From: Herbaspirillum robiniae
GTDB taxonomy: Bacteria; Pseudomonadota; Gammaproteobacteria; Burkholderiales; Burkholderiaceae_D
Length of the DNA stretch: 64,000 nt
Reading direction: 5' to 3'
NCBI RefSeq assembly: GCF_002213415.1
Contig: NZ_NJGU01000004.1
Location: forward strand, 1 to 64,000
A program made the position numbers and the translations under genes. How positions within the stretch are numbered: the first letter of the stretch is position 1; the number at the start of each line of letters is the position of its first letter. Under the pieces are notes generated by a model, which was not told the origin of the DNA, did not search any database, and saw only the letters and a list, made by a program, of their open reading frames with translations. This document shows positions 15,398 to 24,199 of this stretch, piece after piece.

Positions 15398-16918
15398 ATG
15401 AGCCAATCCAATTCCGCATCCGCCAGCGGCGCCCGCTGCGACATCCTGATCTGCAACGCGCTGGTCATCGACGGTTCCGGCACTGATCCGGTGGCCGCCG
15501 ACGTCGCCGTGCGCGACGGCCGCATCGTTGCCGTGGCGGCGCCCGGCCAGCTTTCGGGCTGGCAGGCCGGCGAGGTGATCGACGCCACCGGCCGCGTGCT
15601 GGCGCCCGGTTTCATCGACGTCCACACGCACGACGACACCAACGTCATCCGCACCCCCGAGATGTTCCCCAAGCTGTCGCAGGGCGTGACCACCGTGGTG
15701 GTCGGCAACTGCGGCATCAGCGCCGCGCCGGTGTCGCTCAAGGGCGAGCCGCCGGATCCGATGAACCTGCTGGGCAAGTCCGAGGCCTTCCACTATCCGA
15801 CCTTCGCCAGCTATGTCGCCGCAGTCAACGCCGCGCAGCCGTCGATCAACGTGGCGGCGCTGGTGGGCCATACCGCCTTGCGCAGCAACCAGATGGACCG
15901 CCTCGACCGCGCCGCCAGCGCCGACGAGATCGCCGCCATGCGCGGCCAGCTGCGCGAGGCGCTGGAGCACGGCGCACTGGGCCTGTCCACCGGCCTGGCC
16001 TATGGCAACGCGATCAACGCGCCGACCGAAGAAGTGCTGGCGTTGGCCGAGCCGCTGGCCGAATTCGGCGCGATGTACGCGACCCACCTGCGCAGCGAGT
16101 TCGCCGACATCCTCAATGCCATGGACGAGGCCTTCCGCATCGGCAAGCATTCGCGCGTGCCGGTGGTGATCTCGCACCTGAAGTGCGCCGGCGTCGAGAA
16201 CTGGGGCCGCAGCAGCGAGGTGCTCAAGGCCCTGGAGATGGCCGGCAAGCACCAGCACGTGGGCTGCGACTGCTATCCCTACACCGCCAGTTCGTCGACG
16301 CTCGATCTCAAGCAGGTCACTTCCGACTACGACATCCAGGTCACCTGGTCCGAACCGCATCCGGAGCAGGGCGGCAAGATGCTCAAGCAGATCGCCGCCG
16401 AGTGGCAGGTCGACCTGCATACCGCGGCCGGGCGCCTGATGCCGGCCGGCGCGGTCTACCACTGCATGTCCGACGACGACGTCAACCGCATCCTGTCGCA
16501 CCCGGCCACCGTGGTCGGCTCCGACGGCCTGCCCAACGACCCGCTGCCGCACCCGCGCCTGTGGGGCGCGTTCCCGCGCGTGCTGGGCTATTACAGCCGC
16601 GAGCAGAAGCTGTTCTCGCTGGCGGTGGCGGTGCGCAAGATGACCGGCCTGTCGGCGTTGCGCTTCGGGCTGCATGAGCGCGGCTTCGTGCGCGAAGGCT
16701 ACTGGGCCGACCTGGTGCTGTTCGACGCCGACACCATTCGCGACGCCGCCAGCTTCACCGATCCGATGCAGCCGGCGCACGGCATCGACGCGGTCTGGGT
16801 CAACGGCAAGCTGGCCTACAACGGTCGCGACAAGAAAGCCACCGGCCAGCGCGCCGGCCGCTTCCTGGCGCGCCAGGCGCGCGAGGCCGAAGCGGTGCGG
16901 GCCTTCGCCGAGGCCTGA
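15398..16918 (+). CDS. N-acyl-D-amino acid deacylase (D-aminoacylase)
   Basis: This 506-residue amidohydrolase removes acyl groups from N-acyl-D-amino acids. Metal-binding motifs are visible: PGFIDVHTHDD with His76 and His78, the characteristic bridging cysteine in VVVGNCGIS (Cys105), ATHLRSE, VVISHLKC and the catalytic Asp in VVGSDGLPND. Length and motif order match the Zn-dependent D-aminoacylase family. No signal peptide is present, so it acts in the cytoplasm. The start codon follows the rpiR stop with a 1-base gap. The product D-amino acid would be the substrate of the deaminase at 12968. Whether the preferred substrate is N-acyl-D-Glu, D-Asp or neutral D-amino acids cannot be told. Confidence 0.92.
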   Translation: MSQSNSASASGARCDILICNALVIDGSGTDPVAADVAVRDGRIVAVAAPGQLSGWQAGEVIDATGRVLAPGFIDVHTHDDTNVIRTPEMFPKLSQGVTTVVVGNCGISAAPVSLKGEPPDPMNLLGKSEAFHYPTFASYVAAVNAAQPSINVAALVGHTALRSNQMDRLDRAASADEIAAMRGQLREALEHGALGLSTGLAYGNAINAPTEEVLALAEPLAEFGAMYATHLRSEFADILNAMDEAFRIGKHSRVPVVISHLKCAGVENWGRSSEVLKALEMAGKHQHVGCDCYPYTASSSTLDLKQVTSDYDIQVTWSEPHPEQGGKMLKQIAAEWQVDLHTAAGRLMPAGAVYHCMSDDDVNRILSHPATVVGSDGLPNDPLPHPRLWGAFPRVLGYYSREQKLFSLAVAVRKMTGLSALRFGLHERGFVREGYWADLVLFDADTIRDAASFTDPMQPAHGIDAVWVNGKLAYNGRDKKATGQRAGRFLARQAREAEAVRAFAEA

Positions 16919-17011
16919 GCCGGCGCACGGCATGCGAACAACGACAACCCCATCAATCGAAAACGGAATGCGCCCGGCGCGGGTGCATTCATTTTTAGCA
17001 AAGGAGCAGTA

Positions 17012-17395
17012 ATGAGCATTCAACGATTCGGAGTGGAAGGCGGCAGCGGCACCGGCGGCCAGCACCTGCCGTTCGCGCGCGCAGTGGCGGCCGACGGCTG
17101 GCTGTACGTGTCGGGCCAGGTGGCCATGGTCAACGGCGAGGTGATCGACGGCGGCATCGTCGCCCAGTCGCACCAGGCCATCCAGAACGTGCTGGCGATC
17201 CTGAAGGAAGCCGGCTACGGTCCGGAACACGTGGTCCGCTGCGGCGTCTGGCTGGACGACGCGCGCGACTTCCAGTCCTTCAACAAGGTCTTCAAGGAAT
17301 ACTTCGGCGCCAATCCGCCGGCGCGTGCCTGCGTGGTGTCGAGCATGGTCGTGGATTGCAAGGTCGAAGTCGACTGCGTGGCGTTCAAACGCTGA
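17012..17395 (+). CDS. RidA family enamine/imine deaminase
   Basis: This 127-residue protein belongs to the YjgF/YER057c/UK114 family. The key Arg105, which holds the substrate carboxylate in RidA, is present in PPARACVVS, together with LYVSGQVAM and QAIQNVLAIL. RidA proteins hydrolyse reactive 2-aminoacrylate and related imines made by PLP dehydratases, which suits the neighbouring deaminase. It could also be a Rid subgroup member with a more specialised imine substrate. The AAAGGAG ribosome binding site lies 5-6 bases before the ATG. It is spaced 93 bases after the D-aminoacylase gene and 120 bases before the permease gene, in the same direction. Confidence 0.88.
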   Translation: MSIQRFGVEGGSGTGGQHLPFARAVAADGWLYVSGQVAMVNGEVIDGGIVAQSHQAIQNVLAILKEAGYGPEHVVRCGVWLDDARDFQSFNKVFKEYFGANPPARACVVSSMVVDCKVEVDCVAFKR

Positions 17396-17515
17396 TCGGC
17401 AATGTATCGATGGAAGGCGCTGCGGCGCCTTCCGCGCAAATGAAATTGAATTTTTAGGCGCCGACAGGGGAGCAGTACGTCGGCCGGTGTTTTACCTTCC
17501 GAAGAGGAGATTCAG

Positions 17516-18868
17516 ATGGAAGCTGTACAGGGAAGTGCGCTGCTGGTGTATGCGCTGGTGGCGGTGATCGCACTGATCGTGCTGATCGCCAAATTCAAGA
17601 TGAACCCGTTCATCGTGCTGATCGTGGTGTCGCTGGTGCTGGGCCTGGCCGTCGGCATGCCGATGGGCAATATCGTCAAGGCGTTCGAGACGGGCGTGGG
17701 CGGCGCGCTGGGACACATCGCGCTGGTGGTCGGCCTGGGCACCATGCTGGGCAAGATGATGGCCGAGTCGGGCGGCGCCGAGCGCATCGCCAATACGATG
17801 ATCAAGGCCTTCGGCGAAAAGAACGTGCACTGGGCGATGATGGTCGTGGCCTTCATCGTCGGCCTGCCGGTGTTCTTCGAAGTCGGCTTCGTGCTGCTGG
17901 TGCCGATCGCCTTCAACGTGGCCAAGCGCACCGGTACCAACATGGTGCTGGTGGGCATCCCGATGGTGGCCGGCCTGTCGGTCGTGCACGGCCTGATTCC
18001 TCCGCACCCGGCGGCGCTGCTGGCGGTGACCGCCTATAGCGCCGACATCGGCCGCACCATCCTGTACGCGCTGATCGTGGGTATCCCGACGGCCATCATC
18101 GCCGGCCCGATCTTCGGCAAGCTGATCTCCAAGGTGGTGATTCCCAATCCGGACAATCCGCTGATCTCCCAGTTCGTCGACGACAGCAAGAAGGGCCGTG
18201 AACTGCCGGGCTTCGGCATCACGCTGTTCACCATCCTGTTGCCGGTGGCGCTGATGCTCATCGGCAGCTGGGCCGACCTGTTCTTCGCACCCAAGACCTT
18301 CGCCAACGACTTCCTGCGCCTGATCGGCAACTCGGTGATCGCGCTGCTGATCGCCACCCTGGTCAGCTTCTGGACCTTCGGCAAAGCGCGCGGTTTCGGC
18401 GCCGACCAGATCCTGAAGTTCACCAACGAATGCCTGGCGCCGATCGCCAGCATCACCCTGGTGGTGGGCGCGGGCGCCGGCTTCGGTCGTATCCTGATGG
18501 ACGGCGGCGTGTCCAAGGCCATCGTCGGCATCGCCACCGATGCGCACCTGTCGCCGCTGCTGCTGGGCTGGTTCGTGGCCGCGCTGATCCGTGTGGCCAC
18601 CGGTTCGGCGACGGTCGCCATGACCACCGCCTGCGGCATCGTGGCGCCCATCGTGTCCTCGGTCGGCGGCACCCGCCCCGAGCTGATGGTGCTGGCCACC
18701 GGCGCCGGTTCGCTGATCCTGTCGCACGTCAACGACGGCGGTTTCTGGCTGGTCAAGGAATACTTCAACATGACCGTGCCGCAAACCTTCAAGACCTGGA
18801 CCGTGATGGAAACCCTGGTGTCGGTGGTGGCGTTGCTGTTCACGCTGGCGCTGGCGACGGTGGTCTGA
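17516..18868 (+). CDS. GntP-family permease (gluconate/organic acid:H+ symporter type)
   Basis: The 450-residue, highly hydrophobic protein has about 12-14 membrane segments and GntP family landmarks such as GLGTMLGKMMAESGGAERIA, PVFFEVGFVLLVPIAF and GLIPPHPAAL. The RVATGSATVAMTTACG and LILSHVNDGGFWLVKEYF blocks also match. GntP members import gluconate, D-serine (DsdX) or related acids. Next to D-amino acid enzymes, a D-amino acid or N-acyl-D-amino acid is a likely cargo, by analogy with DsdX. A good ribosome binding site (AAGAGGAGA) precedes the ATG. A terminator follows. Confidence 0.9.
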   Translation: MEAVQGSALLVYALVAVIALIVLIAKFKMNPFIVLIVVSLVLGLAVGMPMGNIVKAFETGVGGALGHIALVVGLGTMLGKMMAESGGAERIANTMIKAFGEKNVHWAMMVVAFIVGLPVFFEVGFVLLVPIAFNVAKRTGTNMVLVGIPMVAGLSVVHGLIPPHPAALLAVTAYSADIGRTILYALIVGIPTAIIAGPIFGKLISKVVIPNPDNPLISQFVDDSKKGRELPGFGITLFTILLPVALMLIGSWADLFFAPKTFANDFLRLIGNSVIALLIATLVSFWTFGKARGFGADQILKFTNECLAPIASITLVVGAGAGFGRILMDGGVSKAIVGIATDAHLSPLLLGWFVAALIRVATGSATVAMTTACGIVAPIVSSVGGTRPELMVLATGAGSLILSHVNDGGFWLVKEYFNMTVPQTFKTWTVMETLVSVVALLFTLALATVV

Positions 18869-18901
18869 CCTGCCTGCATCTTGTTGGTATTTCCGCATTG
18901 A

Positions 18902-18925
18902 AAAAGGCCGCATCAGCGGCCTTTT
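18902..18925 (+). terminator. Rho-independent terminator after the permease gene
   Basis: AAAAGGCCGC / GCGGCCTTTT form a 10-bp stem with an ATCA loop and further T bases. With A-tracts on one side and T-tracts on the other it can also serve the lipoprotein gene converging from the right. Confidence 0.9.
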
Positions 18926-18946
18926 TCTTTTTCCGGCGCGGCGCGC

Positions 18947-19471
18947 TCAGAACGGGAAGCGCGAATCGTCGAAGCGCGGATCGGGCCCGTTCTCGACTTT
19001 CTGCACGATGCCGCTGTCGTCGAAGTAGACCGTCATCTGCGAGTTCCATACGCCGCTTTCCTTGAAGCCATAGTTCCAGGCGTCGAACGGGATCCGCGCG
19101 TAGCGGGTGATCTCGGTGGGGCGGCCGACGCGACGCAGCACGTCCTCCTTGGTGTCCTGCTTGACCTTGATGGCGTGGAAGTTTTCGATGGTCCAGACTT
19201 GCTGGTAGGAAATCAGGCGACGGTCGGGGCCGACGCGGGCCATGTACTGGTATTGGCCGAAGGCGCCCGCGGCATATTCGAACAGGCGCGTGTTGCCATC
19301 CTGATAAACATTGGTCGGCGGGCCGAGTCGCGCCAGCACCTGTTCTTCCGGCTCGCCCGCCGCCACCGGCGGCTGGAACAGCGAGGCGCAGCCGCCGAGG
19401 AAGGTCGTGGCGAGCAGGGCGGCCGCCAGCGTCATGCGCGAGCGGGGCGGAAGGGAAAAGCGGAAGGTCAT
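18947..19471 (-). CDS. SmpA/OmlA (BamE)-like outer-membrane lipoprotein
   Basis: A 174-residue lipoprotein: the N-terminus has a basic start, a hydrophobic stretch and a lipobox LGGC with Cys28 as the acylated residue. The mature part contains the BamE/SmpA-like fold pattern: EEQVLARLGPPTNVYQDG, then a second similar motif KEDVLRRVGRPTEI. It could help assemble or stabilise the envelope, but it is too divergent to be called BamE itself. The start MTFRFSL is preferred because it places the signal peptide at the N-terminus; the frame is open to 19522. Confidence 0.78.
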   Translation of the reverse strand: MTFRFSLPPRSRMTLAAALLATTFLGGCASLFQPPVAAGEPEEQVLARLGPPTNVYQDGNTRLFEYAAGAFGQYQYMARVGPDRRLISYQQVWTIENFHAIKVKQDTKEDVLRRVGRPTEITRYARIPFDAWNYGFKESGVWNSQMTVYFDDSGIVQKVENGPDPRFDDSRFPF

Positions 19472-19578
19472 GTATGGGCGTCCTTGTATGTTGGCATCCT
19501 GGCATCGGGCGCTTCCCGGCACGGGGCGGATATCGCCGGCTCAGCAGGCGGGAAGGCGGCGCTGCAGTCTCTAAGTAT

Positions 19579-19606
19579 TTGAATAATCTGGTTTTTGCTA
19601 TATACT
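19579..19606 (+). promoter_or_regulatory. Candidate promoter of rpsO-pnp
   Basis: TTGAAT, 16 bases, TATACT: four and five matches to the sigma-70 consensus. It leaves a leader of about 95 bases before rpsO, which contains an imperfect TCTGGCC-ATTTT-GGCCGGA hairpin. Confidence 0.6.
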
Positions 19607-19702
19607 TCCGCGTCTGGCCATTTTGGCCGGATTTCAATTTTAGTTCACGGTATGCAGGGCAAGTCAAAACGCTCCGTACACCGCTTGTGAAAGGTAAATA
19701 GC

Positions 19703-19972
19703 ATGTCCATCGAAAAAGCAGCCAAGGCTGCCATTATCTCCGATAACGCCCGCGGCACGAACGACACCGGTTCTCCGGAAGTGCAAGTCGCGCTGCTGAC
19801 CGCGCGTATCAACGACCTGAACGGTCACTTCAAAGAACACAGCAAGGATCACCACTCCCGTCGTGGCCTGATCAAGATGGTTAACCGTCGCAAGAGCCTG
19901 CTGTCCTACCTGAAGGGCAAGGATCTGGACCGTTACCGTTCGCTGATCGAAAAACTCGGTCTGCGTAAGTAA
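19703..19972 (+). CDS. rpsO: 30S ribosomal protein S15
   Basis: The 89-residue product has the standard S15 length and sequence: [38 protein letters not shown] and [11 protein letters not shown]15 binds 16S rRNA early in 30S assembly. GTGAAAGGTAAATAGC precedes the ATG. pnp follows downstream after a hairpin, the order conserved in most proteobacteria. The leader may carry the S15 autoregulatory structure known from other bacteria, but I cannot verify this from sequence alone. Confidence 0.97.
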   Translation: MSIEKAAKAAIISDNARGTNDTGSPEVQVALLTARINDLNGHFKEHSKDHHSRRGLIKMVNRRKSLLSYLKGKDLDRYRSLIEKLGLRK

Positions 19973-20011
19973 TTTGACTCCGCGTCTCCATCCGGTTTCC
20001 GGGTCATAGCA

Positions 20012-20052
20012 AAAATGCCTGCGTCACTTGCTGACGCGGGCATTTTGTTTTT
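20012..20052 (+). terminator. Terminator/processing hairpin between rpsO and pnp
   Basis: A long stem AAAATGCCTGCGTCA / TGACGCGGGCATTTT (one T-G wobble) closes a short loop and is followed by GTTTTTTG. It probably ends most rpsO transcripts, with read-through into pnp. Confidence 0.85.
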
Positions 20053-20296
20053 TGCGATTCCGTGATTGCAGGCGGAATCGTTTCCACCAACAGCACCGGT
20101 GGGGGCTTTTGCAGCAGGAAAGCCCGGTTTCATCGTTTTTGTCTCATCGTGGCGCAGTCCGGCCACGTTCGTCGTAAGCCGCGTCGCCCAGGCGCGGCTG
20201 TGGTGAGGTGAACGACAGCGCCTGAAAATCTGTCGGCAAAAAGAGGTTCCGTACCGTGACACAGTCGGGCGGGCCTCAATAAAGAAAGGAAATACC
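20053..20296. other. pnp leader region
   Basis: About 245 bases between the rpsO terminator and pnp hold no gene. The pnp leader is usually a target of RNase III processing and of PNPase autoregulation. I see only partial inverted repeats here and a ribosome binding site AAAGAAAGGAAA just before the GTG start. Confidence 0.4.
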
Positions 20297-22432
20297 GTGT
20301 TCAATAAAGTGACCAAGACCTTCCAGTACGGCCAGCACCAGGTGACCCTGGAAACCGGCGAAATCGCTCGCCAGGCCTCCGGCGCCGTGGTGGTGTCGGT
20401 TGAAGACACCGTGATCCTGGCAACCGTGGTGGCCCGCAAGGAAGCCAAGCCCGGCCAGGACTTCTTCCCGCTGACCGTCGACTACATTGAAAAGACCTAC
20501 GCGGCCGGCCGCATCCCCGGCGGCTTCTTCAAGCGCGAAGGCAAGCCCTCCGAAAAGGAAACCCTGACCTCGCGCCTGATCGATCGTCCGATCCGCCCGC
20601 TGTTCCCGGAAGGCTACCTCAACGAAGTGCAGGTGATCGTGCACGTGCTGTCGGTCAACCCTGAAATCGATCCTGACATCCCCGCGATGATCGGCGCCTC
20701 GGCCGCACTGTCGATCGCCGGCATCCCGTTCGCCGGCCCTGTGGGCGCCGCGCGCGTGGCCTACATCGATGGCCAGTACGTCCTGAACCCGACCCAGACC
20801 CAACTGAAGTCCTCGCAACTGGACCTGGTCGTGGCCGGCACCGAAAGCGCCGTGCTGATGGTCGAATCCGAAGCCGAGCAGCTGTCCGAAGAAGTGATGC
20901 TGGGCGCGGTCGTGTTCGGCCACGAGCAATCGAAGGCCGTGATCGACGCCATCCATGAACTGGTGCGCGAAGGCGGCAAGCCGGAAGTCCAGTGGACCGC
21001 CCCGGCCAAGAACGAAGCCCTGATCTCGCGCGTCTCGCAACTGGCCGAAGGCCCGCTGCGCGAAGCCTACCAGACCAAGGACAAGCAAGCCCGTACCGAA
21101 AAGCTGAAGACCGTGTCGGCGCAAGTCAACGAAGCGCTGGTCGCCGAAGCCGCATCCAACGGCACCATCGCCGCCGATGCAGCCGAAGTCGGCTCGATCC
21201 TGTTCGACCTGGAAGCCAAGATCGTGCGCTCGCAGATCCTGGAAGGCGAACCGCGTATCGACGGCCGCGACACCCGCACCGTGCGCCCGATCTCGATCCG
21301 TACCGGCGTGCTGCCGCGTACCCACGGCTCGGCCCTGTTCACCCGCGGCGAAACCCAGGCGCTGGTCGTGGCCACGCTGGGCACCGCGCGCGACGAGCAG
21401 AAGATCGACGGCCTGCTGGGCGAGTACACCGACCGCTTCATGCTCCACTACAACATGCCTCCGTTCGCCACCGGCGAAACCGGCCGCGTCGGTACCCCGA
21501 AGCGTCGTGAAATCGGTCACGGCCGCCTGGCCAAGCGCGCGCTGCTGGCCGCGCTGCCCGCCGCTGACGAGTTCAGCTACTCGGTGCGCCTGGTCTCCGA
21601 AATCACCGAATCCAACGGCTCCTCGTCGATGGCGTCGGTGTGCGGCGGCTGCCTGGCGCTGATGGACGCCGGCGTGCCGATGAAGGCGCACGTGGCCGGC
21701 ATCGCCATGGGCCTGATCAAGGACGGCAACAAGTTCGCCGTCCTGACCGACATCCTGGGCGACGAAGATCACCTGGGCGACATGGACTTCAAGGTGGCCG
21801 GTACTGCCGATGGCATCACCGCGCTGCAGATGGACATCAAGATCCAGGGCATCACCAAGGAAATCATGCAGGTCGCGCTGGAGCAAGCCAAGGAAGGCCG
21901 CCAGCACATCCTGGGCAAGATGCAGGAAGCCGTGCCCGCCGGCCGTGGCGAGCTGTCCGACTTCGCACCGCGCCTGATCACCATCAAGATCAACCCCGAG
22001 AAGATCCGTGACGTGATCGGCAAGGGCGGCGCCGTGATCCGCGCGCTGACCGAAGAAACCGGCACCCAGATCGACATCAGCGACGAAGGCGTGGTCACCA
22101 TCGCCTCCGTGGACGCTGCTGCCGGCCAGGAAGCCAAGCGCCGCATCGAAGAACTGACCGCTTCCGTGGAGGTGGGCAAGGTCTACGAAGGCACCGTCCT
22201 GAAGCTGCTGGACTTCGGCGCCATCGTCCAGGTCCTGCCGGGCAAGGACGGCCTGCTGCACATCAGCCAGATCGCCAACGAGCGCGTCAACGCCGTTGCC
22301 GACTACCTGAAGGAAGGCCAGCAGGTTCGCGTCAAGGTCCTGGAGACCGACGACCGCGGCCGCCTGAAGCTGTCGATGAAGGCCGCGCAGGCTGAAGAGT
22401 CGGCTGACGCCGCTCCGCAGGAAGCGCACTAA
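20297..22432 (+). CDS. pnp: Polynucleotide phosphorylase
   Basis: The 711-residue enzyme degrades RNA 3' to 5' with phosphate and is part of the degradosome. Domain order is visible: first RNase PH core (about 1-140; [14 protein letters not shown]), helical linker, second catalytic RNase PH core (about 310-540; [14 protein letters not shown] and the [17 protein letters not shown] loop). A KH domain (about 553-612; [20 protein letters not shown]) and an S1 RNA-binding domain (about 622-690; [20 protein letters not shown]) complete it. The start codon is GTG with GGAAA upstream. Two hairpins follow the stop, the second with a T-tract. Confidence 0.98.
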   Translation: MFNKVTKTFQYGQHQVTLETGEIARQASGAVVVSVEDTVILATVVARKEAKPGQDFFPLTVDYIEKTYAAGRIPGGFFKREGKPSEKETLTSRLIDRPIRPLFPEGYLNEVQVIVHVLSVNPEIDPDIPAMIGASAALSIAGIPFAGPVGAARVAYIDGQYVLNPTQTQLKSSQLDLVVAGTESAVLMVESEAEQLSEEVMLGAVVFGHEQSKAVIDAIHELVREGGKPEVQWTAPAKNEALISRVSQLAEGPLREAYQTKDKQARTEKLKTVSAQVNEALVAEAASNGTIAADAAEVGSILFDLEAKIVRSQILEGEPRIDGRDTRTVRPISIRTGVLPRTHGSALFTRGETQALVVATLGTARDEQKIDGLLGEYTDRFMLHYNMPPFATGETGRVGTPKRREIGHGRLAKRALLAALPAADEFSYSVRLVSEITESNGSSSMASVCGGCLALMDAGVPMKAHVAGIAMGLIKDGNKFAVLTDILGDEDHLGDMDFKVAGTADGITALQMDIKIQGITKEIMQVALEQAKEGRQHILGKMQEAVPAGRGELSDFAPRLITIKINPEKIRDVIGKGGAVIRALTEETGTQIDISDEGVVTIASVDAAAGQEAKRRIEELTASVEVGKVYEGTVLKLLDFGAIVQVLPGKDGLLHISQIANERVNAVADYLKEGQQVRVKVLETDDRGRLKLSMKAAQAEESADAAPQEAH

Positions 22433-22442
22433 TCAGTCTGGT

Positions 22443-22463
22443 ATCCGGTCCCTGCGACCGGAT
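22443..22463 (+). repeat. Hairpin directly after pnp
   Basis: ATCCGGTC-CCTGC-GACCGGAT, an 8-bp perfect stem 10 bases after the stop, without a T-tract. It is probably a 3' protective structure ahead of the terminator at 22477. Confidence 0.7.
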
Positions 22464-22476
22464 GTCCGCTGACCGG

Positions 22477-22515
22477 AAAATCCCCCGCGACCGCAAGGTC
22501 CGGGGGATTTTTCTT
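22477..22515 (+). terminator. Rho-independent terminator of pnp
   Basis: AAAATCCCCCG / CGGGGGATTTT form an 11-bp stem. It encloses a smaller GACC-GCAA-GGTC hairpin with a GNRA loop, followed by TTTCTTT. Confidence 0.9.
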
Positions 22516-22816
22516 TGGCGCCGCGACAGGCCGCGGGCAGGGTATGACAAAGTGGCCAAGTGCTTTTGCCGCGAATTTATGCGATTCTGTATGCCTGCAT
22601 TGAGGGAGATCAATCTTTGCTCCCGATCGCGGTCTCAGGGGAACCGCGATCAGGCGATGCAGGCTCATCCGAATAGAGAGTAGGGGACAGCGCCGCCGCC
22701 GGCATCAGCGGGGCGGGCATAAAAACTATTCAGGGCCGTCAACAAAGCGCCGGTGGCATCAGCGCAGTTTGACCAGCGGCGTTTTGCTGGCGGCTCTTAC
22801 TTTTGAAAGGAAGGCA
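22516..22816. other. Upstream region of ndh with a perfect hairpin
   Basis: About 300 bases without a gene. The clearest structure is GATCGCGGT (22625-22633) and ACCGCGATC (22643-22651), a perfect 9-bp inverted repeat with a 9-base loop and no T-tract. It could be an operator or a leader hairpin for ndh. The AAAGGAAGG ribosome binding site of ndh is at the right end. Confidence 0.5.
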
Positions 22817-24103
22817 ATGCCCCACGTAGTCATCATCGGTTGTGGTTTTGGCGGCCTGGCCGCCGCCAGGGAACTGGCCGGCGCCGATGTGCGCATCACC
22901 ATGATCGATCGCAGCAACCACCACCTGTTCCAGCCGCTGCTGTACCAGGTCGCCACCGCAGGCCTGTCGGCGCCGGCCATCAGCGCGCCGATCCGCGCCA
23001 TCCTCTCCGAGCAGCGCAACCTGACGACCCTGATGGCCGCCGTCACCGCCATCGATGTCGTCGCCAGGACCGTCACGCTGGAAGACGGCGCATCGATCGC
23101 CTACGACCACCTGATCGTGGCCGCCGGCTCCACCCACAGCTATTTCGGCCGCGACGAATGGGCGCAGCTCGCGCCGGGCCTGAAGACCTTGGAAGACGCC
23201 TTCGAGATCCGCAAGCGCATCCTGATGGCCTTCGAGTACGCCGAGCGCGAGACCGATGCGCGCCGTCGCCAGGAATGGCTGACCTTCACCGTCATCGGCG
23301 GCGGCGCCACCGGTGTGGAAATGGCCGGTACGCTGGTCGAGATCGCCCGCCACACGCTCTCCGGCGAATTCCGCAACATCGACCCGCATTCGGCGCGCGT
23401 GGTGCTGATCGAGGGTTCGGACCGCATCCTCGGCGCCTATCCGCCCGACCTGTCGGAGAAGGCGCGCGACCAGCTGCAAAAGCTGGGCGTGGATGTGCGC
23501 ACCGGCAGCCGCGTGGTGCACATCGACGAGAAGTGCGTGCGCTACGCCAATTTCGACGGCGAGCAGACGCTGGCTTCGCGCACCGTGATCTGGTCGGCCG
23601 GGGTGGCGGCGTCGCCGCTGGGCAAGTCGCTGGGCGTGGAGCTGGATCGTGCCGGGCGGGTGCCGGTGTCGGCCGAGCTCAACATCGCCGGCCGCGACGA
23701 CGTCTACGTGATCGGCGACCTCGCCGCCGCGCAGTCGGACGGCAAGCCGGTGCCCGGCGTGTCGCCGGCAGCCAAGCAGATGGGACGCGTGGCCGCGCGC
23801 AACATCAAGCACCGCATCGCGGGCAAGCCGACCGAAGCCTTTGCCTACCAGGACTACGGTTCGCTGGCCACCATCGGTCGCAAGGCCGCCATCGCGATGG
23901 TGGGCAAGCTGAAGTTCTCGGGCTATCCGGCCTGGCTGTTCTGGCTGTTCGTGCACGTCTACTTCCTGATCGGGTTCCGCAACCGCATCATGGTGATGAG
24001 CGACTGGGCCTGGGCGTATCTGACCTTCAAGCGCAGCGCGCGGGTGATTTCCTCCACCATGCGCGAGCGGGCAGAAGAAGGGCACAAGCTGCCGCTGGAA
24101 TGA
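22817..24103 (+). CDS. ndh: Type II NADH dehydrogenase (NDH-2)
   Basis: A 428-residue flavoprotein that passes electrons from NADH to quinone without pumping protons. The FAD-binding VVIIGCGFGGLAAARELA is at the N-terminus, followed by NHHLFQPLLYQVATAGL, the conserved quinone-site region. The NADH-binding FTVIGGGATGVEMAGTL and the second FAD motif DVYVIGDLAAAQ follow. A hydrophobic C-terminal segment (about 375-395, YPAWLFWLFVHVYFLIGF) anchors it to the membrane. The ATG with AAAGGAAGG is chosen over an in-frame upstream start at 22769. It gives the cell a non-pumping alternative to the complex I encoded 9 kb downstream. Confidence 0.93.
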   Translation: MPHVVIIGCGFGGLAAARELAGADVRITMIDRSNHHLFQPLLYQVATAGLSAPAISAPIRAILSEQRNLTTLMAAVTAIDVVARTVTLEDGASIAYDHLIVAAGSTHSYFGRDEWAQLAPGLKTLEDAFEIRKRILMAFEYAERETDARRRQEWLTFTVIGGGATGVEMAGTLVEIARHTLSGEFRNIDPHSARVVLIEGSDRILGAYPPDLSEKARDQLQKLGVDVRTGSRVVHIDEKCVRYANFDGEQTLASRTVIWSAGVAASPLGKSLGVELDRAGRVPVSAELNIAGRDDVYVIGDLAAAQSDGKPVPGVSPAAKQMGRVAARNIKHRIAGKPTEAFAYQDYGSLATIGRKAAIAMVGKLKFSGYPAWLFWLFVHVYFLIGFRNRIMVMSDWAWAYLTFKRSARVISSTMRERAEEGHKLPLE

Positions 24104-24121
24104 TGTCGCCCTGAAGAACGG

Positions 24122-24157
24122 AAAAGGCCTCCATGCGTGAATGCATGGAGGCCTTTT
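24122..24157. terminator. Bidirectional terminator between ndh and the DUF2891 gene
   Basis: A 15-bp perfect stem AAAAGGCCTCCATGC / GCATGGAGGCCTTTT with a 6-base loop. The A and T flanks let it work on both converging transcripts. Confidence 0.93.
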
Positions 24158-24199
24158 TCATTGGCGACGCCGGTTTTTGCAGAGCCCGGAAGCTGCGCC

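Noticed and set aside
18947..19471. BamE assembly factor as a firm call
   Set aside because: The lipobox and the repeated LxRxGxPT pattern fit the fold family, but the gene context and length do not match the true bamE locus next to fur.
20276..22429. Minus-strand open frame opposite pnp
   Set aside because: It is an exact shadow of pnp with low-complexity translation and no start signals.
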